From SG8-39 sp041558415 (GTDB taxonomy: Bacteria; Pseudomonadota; Gammaproteobacteria; Burkholderiales; SG8-39): a DNA stretch of 38,003 bases. This document shows positions 32,082 through 38,003 of this stretch, one piece after another. A model generated the notes under the pieces. That model saw only the letters and a program-made list of their open reading frames with translations. It ran no database searches and had not been told where the DNA came from. The stretch's first letter is position 1; each line of letters opens with the position of its first letter. The stretch spans positions 1 through 38,003 of the forward strand of contig JBFFEY010000026.1 in the NCBI GenBank assembly GCA_041558415.1. Reading direction: 5' to 3'. The position numbers and the translations under genes were made by a program.

Positions 32082-33446
32082 ATGCAGGCAAGATCGTCGC
32101 AACGGCCGAACTTCGTCTTCATCCTCGCCGACGATCTCGGCTACGCGGATCTCGGCTGCTACGGCGGGCGCTCGGCGCAGTCGCTGGGCGGGTCCTGCTC
32201 GCCGCACATCGACCGGCTCGCCACCGAGGGCTTGTGCTTCAGCGACGGCTATTCCAACTCGCCGGTGTGCTCGCCGACGCGCTTTGCGCTCGCCACGGGC
32301 CGCTACCAGTATCGCCTGCGCGGCGGCTGGGACGAGCCGATCTCGGGCGCGGTGCGTCTCGACCCGACCGGCAGCCCGAGAATCGGCCTGCCGCCCGAGC
32401 ATCCCACGCTTGCCTCGCTGCTGCGCGACGCCGGCTACGCCACCGCGCTCGTCGGCAAGTGGCACCTCGGTTACGCGCCGCGCTTCGGCCCGCTGAAAAG
32501 CGGCTACCAGGAGTTCTTCGGCGCGATGAGCGGTGGGCTCGACTACTTCACGCACTGCGACACCTCCGGGGTGCACGACCTGTGGGAGGGCGAGACCGAG
32601 GTGCATCGCATCGGTTACCTCACCGACCTGATCTCGGAGCGCGCGGTCGACTATCTTGCGCGCCAGCGCAATTCGACGAGACCGTTTCTGCTTTCCGTGC
32701 ACTACACCGCGCCGCACTGGCCTTGGGAGACGCGCGCCGACGAGGCCGAAGCGCAGCACCTGGCGCGCACGCGCGAGCACATCGCTCACATCTCGGGCGG
32801 CTCGGTCGAAACCTACCTGAAGATGATCCAGCACATGGACGACGGTGTCGGCCGCATCCGCGATGCGCTCGAGTCGATCGGCGCCGCAGAAAACACGCTC
32901 GTCGTGTTCACGAGCGACAACGGCGGCGAGCGCTTTTCGGATGTCTGGCCGCTCACCGGCAGGAAGATGGATCTGCTCGAGGGCGGCATCCGCGTGCCCT
33001 ACGTGGTGCGCTGGCCGGTGCGCGTCGCGGCGGGCGGCGTGACGCGGCAGCTGGCGATCACCATGGACTGGATGCCGACCTTCCTCGAGGCCGCCGGCGT
33101 GGCGCCGCACCCGGAATACCCGCTCGACGGCGTCAGCCTGCTGAAAGTGCTTGCGCAGCCCGAGGCAACCTTCGAGCGCGAGCTCTACTGGCGCATGAAT
33201 CACCGCAAGCAGCGCGCGCTGCGCGCCGGGCGCTGGAAGTACTTCTCGAGCGAGGACGGGGAGTTTCTCTACGATCTAGAGGTGGACGCACGCGAGCGCG
33301 CCAATCGCGCCAGGCGCGAGCCCGAACGGCTCTCCGCGATGCGCACGCGCTTCGCCGAATGGGAGAAGACCGTCCCCGCCGTGCCCGAGGACGCGAAGGT
33401 TTCCCTCAACACCAACAAGGGCAACATGGCCACGCCGACGCCGTGA
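32082..33446 (+). CDS. Sulfatase (arylsulfatase family)
   Basis: A 454-residue alkaline-phosphatase-superfamily sulfatase. The N-terminus has the metal motif FVFILADDLGYADLGCYGG. The formylglycine motif C63-S-P-T-R67 lies in PVCSPTRFALATGR. GKWHLG and FTSDNGG carry further metal and substrate residues. No signal peptide precedes the domain, so it may work in the cytoplasm, unlike many sulfatases. Maturation needs a formylglycine-generating or anaerobic maturase enzyme, not seen in this window. It may remove sulfate from an imported substrate before the hyu/ACMSD steps; TRAP transporter genes follow. Confidence 0.9.
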   Translation: MQARSSQRPNFVFILADDLGYADLGCYGGRSAQSLGGSCSPHIDRLATEGLCFSDGYSNSPVCSPTRFALATGRYQYRLRGGWDEPISGAVRLDPTGSPRIGLPPEHPTLASLLRDAGYATALVGKWHLGYAPRFGPLKSGYQEFFGAMSGGLDYFTHCDTSGVHDLWEGETEVHRIGYLTDLISERAVDYLARQRNSTRPFLLSVHYTAPHWPWETRADEAEAQHLARTREHIAHISGGSVETYLKMIQHMDDGVGRIRDALESIGAAENTLVVFTSDNGGERFSDVWPLTGRKMDLLEGGIRVPYVVRWPVRVAAGGVTRQLAITMDWMPTFLEAAGVAPHPEYPLDGVSLLKVLAQPEATFERELYWRMNHRKQRALRAGRWKYFSSEDGEFLYDLEVDARERANRARREPERLSAMRTRFAEWEKTVPAVPEDAKVSLNTNKGNMATPTP

Positions 33447-33474
33447 GGCGGGGCGGCCTTGTGCAGGACCTCGC

Positions 33475-35394
33475 ATGAGCGCCGCGCACGATGCCCCGCG
33501 CGCCTGGCGCGCGCTGCAGACTGCGCGCGCACTCCTCGCTGCCGCGTTTGCGATCGTGCTGACGATCGGCGCCATCCGCATCGCCGGCTTCGGTGTGTTC
33601 GACGATTTCCAGCAGCGCGTCGGCGCGGTGGTGATCGCCTCGCTCGTCGTGCTGCTCGCGATGCCGCTGTTCGGCGAGCGCCCGCGCCTGCGCTGGCTCG
33701 GGCTTTGCGTCGACGCCGTCCTGCTCGGCGCAATCCTCGCCGCCGCGGTCTGGTACTACCGCATCGCCGAGGAGCTTTGGGGCGGGCTTTACAGCTTCAC
33801 GCAGACCGATGTCGTGGTCGGCTGCCTGGGCCTCGCGGCCGTGCTCGAGCTGTCGCGCCGCGCGATCGGGCCGCCGCTGTTCATCGTCAGCGTGCTCGCG
33901 CTCGGTTACGCGCTCGGCGGCGAGCACCTGCCGAGCGCGGTCCGCCACGCGGGCTTCCAGCTCGAATCGACGGTCGAGGTGGTGTGGTACTCGTTCAACG
34001 GCGTATTCGGCGCGCCGGTCGCCGTAGTCACCGCCTTCATCCTCATCTTCGTGCTGTTCGGCGCGCTGCTCGAGGCGATCGGCACCGGCGACGCACTGCT
34101 GCGGGTCGCGCAGCGCGCGACGGCGAGGACGCGCGGCGGCCCGGCGCACGCCGCGATAGCCGCGTCCGGTCTGTTCGGCACGCTCTCCGGCTCGACCGTG
34201 GCCAACGTCGTCGGCACCGGCGTGTTCACCATGCCGATGATCAAGCGGCACGGCTTCTCGGCGCGCTTCGCGGGGGCGGTGGAGGCGGCTGCGTCGAGCG
34301 GCGGCCAGATCATGCCGCCGGTGATGGGGGCGGTGGCCTTCATCATGGCCGACGTGACCGGGATCCCCTACGTCCAGGTCGCGCTCGCGGCGCTCGTGCC
34401 GTCGCTCTTTTATTACGCCAGCCTGTTCGTCTACGTCGCGGTGAAGGCCGGGCGCGAAGGCATTCAGCACGCCGCGCAAGCGCCGCGGGTGCGCATCTCG
34501 GCGCAGGACTGGTGGCTGATGACCGGCTTCGTCATCCCGCTCGCGGTCGTCGTCGGCGTGCTGGTCGCCGGCCGCAGCCCGGCGATCGGTGGTTTCTACG
34601 CGACGCTCGCCGCGCTGGTCATCGGCTTCGCGGTCTCGCCGCCCTTTCGCCGCGAGCCGCGCCGCCTGCTGCGCGCGGCGGTAAACGCGGGTCGGGCGAG
34701 CGCGGTGCTGCTGGTTGCCGTCGGCGCGGTCGGCGTGATCATCGGCGTGATGAACATGACCGGGATCGGTCTGAAGTTCGCGAACGCCGTGCTGTCGGTC
34801 TCCGGCGAGAACCTGTCTCTCGCACTGCTGCTGACGATGGCCGCCTGCCTCGTCCTTGGCATGGGCATGCCGACGGTGCCGGCCTATCTGATCATCGTGC
34901 TCGTCATGGGGCCCGCGCTTTCCAAGATGGGGATCTCGATCGTTGCGGCGCACCTGTTCGCGGTGTACTACGCCGTGCTCTCGGTGATCACGCCGCCGGT
35001 GGCGCTCGCTGCCTTCGCCGCGGCGCCGATCTGCGGGGCGCCGCCGTTCAAGGTGGCGCTGGAATCCTGCAAGATCGCGGCGGTCGGGTTTATCATCCCC
35101 TACGTCTTCGTCTACGAGCCGTCGCTGCTGATCATCGACGGCGTGGACGCGGCGGGATTCGCCTGGGCGGCGTTCCGGCTGAGCCTCGGCCTGTGGCTGC
35201 TGACCACGGGATTCGAGGGCTGGGCATTCGAGCGGCTGGGCCGGCTCGAGCGGCTCATGCGCAGCGTCGCGGGCGTCGGGCTGCTGATTCCCGAGGCGAC
35301 GAGTTCGATCGCGGCGCTGCTGCTGGCGGCCGTGGTGTTGAGGCGCGAGGGCGCGCGGGCTGCGCGTGCGCTTGCGGGACGCAAACCTGCGTAA
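33475..35394 (+). CDS. TRAP transporter fused permease (DctQM type, TAXI-linked)
   Basis: A 639-residue membrane protein joining the small DctQ-like subunit (first ~150 residues, about four membrane segments) to the large DctM-like subunit. DctM landmarks are GLFGTLSGSTVANVVGTG, GFSARFAGAVEAAASSGGQ, IMPPVMGAVAFIMADV and LGMGMPTVPAYLIIVLVMG. Such permeases import organic acids using a sodium or proton gradient together with a TAXI-type binding protein, encoded 15 nt downstream. A further C-terminal hydrophobic region (VGLLIPEATSSIAALLLAAV) ends the protein. Substrate is probably a carboxylate or sulfonated/sulfated aromatic given the neighbours. Confidence 0.93.
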   Translation: MSAAHDAPRAWRALQTARALLAAAFAIVLTIGAIRIAGFGVFDDFQQRVGAVVIASLVVLLAMPLFGERPRLRWLGLCVDAVLLGAILAAAVWYYRIAEELWGGLYSFTQTDVVVGCLGLAAVLELSRRAIGPPLFIVSVLALGYALGGEHLPSAVRHAGFQLESTVEVVWYSFNGVFGAPVAVVTAFILIFVLFGALLEAIGTGDALLRVAQRATARTRGGPAHAAIAASGLFGTLSGSTVANVVGTGVFTMPMIKRHGFSARFAGAVEAAASSGGQIMPPVMGAVAFIMADVTGIPYVQVALAALVPSLFYYASLFVYVAVKAGREGIQHAAQAPRVRISAQDWWLMTGFVIPLAVVVGVLVAGRSPAIGGFYATLAALVIGFAVSPPFRREPRRLLRAAVNAGRASAVLLVAVGAVGVIIGVMNMTGIGLKFANAVLSVSGENLSLALLLTMAACLVLGMGMPTVPAYLIIVLVMGPALSKMGISIVAAHLFAVYYAVLSVITPPVALAAFAAAPICGAPPFKVALESCKIAAVGFIIPYVFVYEPSLLIIDGVDAAGFAWAAFRLSLGLWLLTTGFEGWAFERLGRLERLMRSVAGVGLLIPEATSSIAALLLAAVVLRREGARAARALAGRKPA

Positions 35395-35409
35395 GCAGAG
35401 GAGGGGGAA

Positions 35410-36438
35410 ATGAAAACGAAAACGTTTGCACGCCTTTCAAGGGCGCTCGCGGTGTCGGCGGTCGCGGCGGCATTTGCCGCATCACCGGCAGCAGCGACCG
35501 ACTACGTCAAGATGTCGACGCTGGGTCCCGGCTCGTCGCCCAACCTGGTGATGACCACCTTCGCCACGACCGTCAACCAGAAGACCGGCGGCGCGATCGA
35601 GGTTCAGGTCAACGCCACCGGCGCGGCGACCAAGCACGCGATCGAGGCGGCGCAGGGCAAAATCGACCTGTTCATGTTCTCGCCGCTGGTGCATAGCTTC
35701 ATGAGCCAGAAGAAGGCGATGTACGCGAAGGTCGCCGATGCACCGGCGCTTTCGCAGAAGCTGCGCGTGCTGTTCGCCTTCCCGATCGGCGTGTATCACA
35801 TGGCCGCCTATGCCGACTCGGGCATCACCTCGCTGCAGGACCTCAAGGGCAAGAAGGTGTTCCTCGGACCGCCGTCCGGCGCGGCGACGCGCGTCATGGG
35901 CGGGCTGGTCGCAGCGGTCGCCGGCTACAAGGCCGGCCAGGACTACGAGGCGGTCAAGCTCGGCTGGGGCGCGGCGGCGCAGGCGTTCCAGGACGGCCAG
36001 CTCGACGTCTACATGAACCCGACCAACGCGCCGAGTCCCGTGTTCCAGCAGGTGGCGCTGACGCGCAAGATCCGCTTCCTCGGCATCCCGCGCGAAAAGC
36101 TGCAGGATCCGAAGGTGAAGGCGCTCTACGACCGTCCCGGCGGCGCGCTCGGCGTTCTGCCCAAGGGCATCTACGGCAGAAACCAGGTGAACGACACCGA
36201 CGTCATCGTCATCAAGTCGGTGGTCGGCATCGGCGCGGGCGAGCACGTCAAGACGGACGTTGCGTACACGATGGTGAAAACCTTCTGGCAGAACATCGGC
36301 GCCGAGTCGAAGGGCACGCCGTGGCTGCGTGCGCTCAGCCGCGACGACGTGTTCGAGCAGGTGAACGCGAAGCTGCACCCGGGCGCGGTGCAGTATTACC
36401 GCGAGATCGGGATGAAGATCCCGGAGAAGCTGCTCTAA
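35410..36438 (+). CDS. TAXI family TRAP transporter solute-binding protein
   Basis: A 342-residue periplasmic binding protein. The signal peptide runs from MKTKTFARLSRALAVSAVAA to cleavage near residue 29 (AAA|T). The mature TAXI domain shows MSTLGPGSSPNLVMTTFATT, the ligand-binding IDLFMFSPLVHSF region, FAFPIGVYHMAAYADSGI, LKGKKVFLGPPSGAATRVM and GQLDVYMNPTNAPSPV. AGGAGGGGGA precedes ATG 35410. It feeds the fused permease. The gene converges on the DUF1992 gene with 3 nt between them. Confidence 0.93.
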   Translation: MKTKTFARLSRALAVSAVAAAFAASPAAATDYVKMSTLGPGSSPNLVMTTFATTVNQKTGGAIEVQVNATGAATKHAIEAAQGKIDLFMFSPLVHSFMSQKKAMYAKVADAPALSQKLRVLFAFPIGVYHMAAYADSGITSLQDLKGKKVFLGPPSGAATRVMGGLVAAVAGYKAGQDYEAVKLGWGAAAQAFQDGQLDVYMNPTNAPSPVFQQVALTRKIRFLGIPREKLQDPKVKALYDRPGGALGVLPKGIYGRNQVNDTDVIVIKSVVGIGAGEHVKTDVAYTMVKTFWQNIGAESKGTPWLRALSRDDVFEQVNAKLHPGAVQYYREIGMKIPEKLL

Positions 36439-36441
36439 GGT

Positions 36442-36780
36442 TCAGCGCGCGAGCCGGCCGAGCACGCGCTCCGCGTAGGCCGGCTCGACGCGCGTGCGCA
36501 GCAGGGCGAGCTTTTTCGCCGCGCGCGCCCGCGCGGTCGCGTCAAGGGACTCGCCCTCGTATAACAGGCGCTCGAGCGCGGCGATCTCGCGCCGCGCCTC
36601 GACCTCCGGCGGCACGAAGCCGGCGTTCTTGAGGATGCGGTAGGCGAGGCGCAGCTCTTCCGGCACCAGCGCGTCGTCGTCGAGCGCGAGCGGGCGGCCG
36701 GCGCCCGGCAGGTCGTCGAGCTCGCCGCGCGCGAGCGCCTCCGCAATCTTCTGTTCCGCGACGCGGTCGAACACCAGCAT
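36442..36780 (-). CDS. DUF1992 domain-containing protein (DnaJ-homologue C28 type)
   Basis: A 112-residue protein with the DUF1992 signature: VAEQKIAEALARGELDDLPG, GRPLALDDDALVPEELRLAY and ILKNAGFVPPEVEARREIA. The family is widespread and of unknown role; eukaryotic relatives are DNAJC28. No signal peptide or membrane segment is present. It is on the minus strand, convergent with the transporter operon and downstream of the rhodanese gene. Confidence 0.88.
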   Translation of the reverse strand: MLVFDRVAEQKIAEALARGELDDLPGAGRPLALDDDALVPEELRLAYRILKNAGFVPPEVEARREIAALERLLYEGESLDATARARAAKKLALLRTRVEPAYAERVLGRLAR

Positions 36781-36787
36781 TCGGCTA

Positions 36788-36931
36788 TTTTACGGCGCGG
36801 TGGCGGCGAACGCCGGCGTCGACGTCCTCAAGGCCGGCGGCAACGCGATCGACGCCGCGGCGCAGATCGACGAGGCGAGCGGCCTGCTCGAGGCCGGCTG
36901 CGACCCGCGCGGCACCGACACCTGGTCGGCG
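36788..36931 (+). pseudogene. Internally deleted gamma-glutamyltransferase remnant
   Basis: One plus-strand frame reads VAANAGVDVLKAGGNAIDAA (36800-36859), a close match to the conserved N-terminal region of gamma-glutamyltransferases. It then passes directly into AQIDEASGLLEAGCDPRGTD, which resembles the C-terminal end of the same family (GLLEAGxDPR). Roughly 450-500 residues of normal enzyme between these points are missing. There is no proper start or stop, and the frame runs into the antisense end of the rhodanese gene. It therefore looks like a decayed gene with one large internal deletion. Confidence 0.6.
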
Positions 36932-36943
36932 AATCCGCGACCC

Positions 36944-38003
36944 TCAGTCGTAGGCGCGGAAGCGGATCGTCGGGTCGCGCTTGATCTGCTCGACCAGCGC
37001 CACCTCCCAGCTGAGGTAGGCGCGCGCGTGCTTCTCGTAGTCGCTTTCGTGCTCGTGGTCGTAGGGCTTGTACCAGACGTCGTCGAGCGTCGTCGTCGCG
37101 CGCGTCACGCCGGATTCGGTCGGCAGGCCGGCGGCGAACCAGGCGGCGCTGCCGCCGTCGAGCACGAGGATTTCCGCCTCCGGCCACAGCGCTGCCGCCT
37201 CCGGCGCGGCGAGGGTCGCCAGCACGCCATCCTCCGAGCTGAGCACCAGGCGCGCCGGCGCGGGGATCTTCGCTTTCGCCTCCGCCAGGCGCGCGCGCAC
37301 CGCCCACCAGGCGCCGGGCACGTGGCGCGCGCGGTAGCGCAGGCTGGTGGCGAGGTCGATCACGCACACCGCGTCCTTTGCCACGAGCGGCGCCAGTTCC
37401 GTCGCCGAGAGCGTTGCCGCCGGCGGCAGCGCGATGTCGCGCCGGCGCGGCCCCTGTTCGAGCGGCCAGCCCGCGAAGCCATCCGCGCCCTCCGGCTCGA
37501 GCACGTGCACGTCGTCCCAGCCCATCTGGTTGAGCCAGGACGCGGTCATCACCGAGCGCACGCGCGAGGGATCGATCAACACGATGCGCGCGTTGCGCAC
37601 GCCGACGAACTCGTCGGTCGCCTGCACCAGCTGGCCGCCCGGCGCATGGCGAGAGCCGGCGATGCGCCGCTTCTCGAACTCCTCGCGCGTGCGCACATCG
37701 AGCAGGTAGAGGGTGCGTCCCGCATCCTGCTGCCAGCTCTGCACGGTCGCATAGCGTGCGAACTTCACCTGGAAGCGCGCCGCGACCCTGGCGGCCGCCT
37801 CGCGCGCCGCGGCGAGCCCCTGCGCCGAAGGCGGCGGCGCGACCGTCGTTGAGCCGTGCTCACACTCGAGGCCGGCGAGTTCCCAGCCCATGGTGCCGTC
37901 CTTGAGCGCGACCACCTGGTTGGGAATGCCCGCATTGCGCAGCGACTGGCAGCCGATGATGCTGCGCGTGCGCCCGGCGCAGTTCACCACCACCAGCGTG
38001 TCG
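36944..38003 (-). CDS. Multi-domain rhodanese-related sulfurtransferase (partial, 5' end outside window)
   Basis: At least 353 residues are visible; the N-terminus lies beyond the window edge, with an open frame to base 38003. The first visible module contains the active-site loop NCAGRTRSIIGCQSL with a catalytic Cys. A second module has LLDVRTREEFEKRRIAGS, and a third has VCVIDLATSLRYRARHVPGA without an obvious active Cys at the usual place. The C-terminus includes DDVWYKPYDHEHESDYEKHA. Rhodaneses transfer sulfane sulfur to cyanide, thiols or proteins. Tandem arrays often combine one active with inactive modules. Confidence 0.88.
   Translation of the reverse strand, partial: DTLVVVNCAGRTRSIIGCQSLRNAGIPNQVVALKDGTMGWELAGLECEHGSTTVAPPPSAQGLAAAREAAARVAARFQVKFARYATVQSWQQDAGRTLYLLDVRTREEFEKRRIAGSRHAPGGQLVQATDEFVGVRNARIVLIDPSRVRSVMTASWLNQMGWDDVHVLEPEGADGFAGWPLEQGPRRRDIALPPAATLSATELAPLVAKDAVCVIDLATSLRYRARHVPGAWWAVRARLAEAKAKIPAPARLVLSSEDGVLATLAAPEAAALWPEAEILVLDGGSAAWFAAGLPTESGVTRATTTLDDVWYKPYDHEHESDYEKHARAYLSWEVALVEQIKRDPTIRFRAYD

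Overview
The window is a 38 kb, very GC-rich, densely packed chromosomal segment that looks betaproteobacterial (Burkholderiales-like). This is inferred from the gene families (Fpr-type ferredoxin reductase, DUF3301, DUF6279 lipoprotein, DUF1992, TAXI-TRAP transport, lig-type protocatechuate genes) and codon use; no rRNA or tRNA is present to fix it. Almost every base is coding. Many neighbours overlap by 4 nt (ATGA/GTGA), and no stretch over 300 bases lacks a gene.

Layout. (1) 1-205: relatively AT-rich leader with several perfect inverted repeats. (2) 206-4849: plus-strand catabolic operon with a cyclase-family hydrolase, an SDR, a type II haloacid dehalogenase-like HAD, an L-2-amino-thiazoline-4-carboxylate hydrolase-like protein and a GMC oxidoreductase. 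(3) 4976-9684: five-gene branched-chain-amino-acid-type (HAAT) ABC transporter, probably importing the substrate of (2). (4) 9724-16285: a mixed run with an FAD oxidoreductase, a hypothetical protein, a DUF3301 protein, ferredoxin-NADP reductase, a DUF6279 lipoprotein and a four-PAS diguanylate cyclase whose EAL domain is degenerate. (5) 16304-25133: lower protocatechuate 4,5-cleavage pathway split over both strands. The minus strand carries ligC, a LysR regulator with two tandem HTH domains, ligJ and a TPR protein. The plus strand carries a DUF1932 dehydrogenase, ligI, ligK and ligU. A convergent minus-strand gene encodes an atypical LigB-superfamily dioxygenase. (6) 25236-26639: a three-domain protein joining a [2Fe-2S] ferredoxin, a class III nucleotide cyclase and a Rieske domain. 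(7) 26718-36438: hyuA, hyuB, an ACMSD-like decarboxylase, a type II dehydroquinase homologue lacking key catalytic residues, a sulfatase, and a fused TRAP permease with a TAXI binding protein. (8) 36442-38003: DUF1992 protein, an internally deleted gamma-glutamyltransferase remnant and a multi-rhodanese protein cut by the window end.

How the genes work together. LigC, LigI, LigU, LigJ and LigK together take 4-carboxy-2-hydroxymuconate semialdehyde to pyruvate and oxaloacetate. The usual ring-cleaving LigAB is absent. The nearest candidate is the divergent dioxygenase at 24066-25133, in which one of the three expected metal ligands is Gln instead of His. Divergent from that dioxygenase lies the ferredoxin-cyclase-Rieske fusion, the most unusual protein here: its architecture suggests a cyclase whose output depends on iron-sulfur cluster state (redox, oxygen or iron), placed between ring-cleavage and hydantoinase-type catabolic genes. 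All functions are read from motifs by eye; no searches were run.
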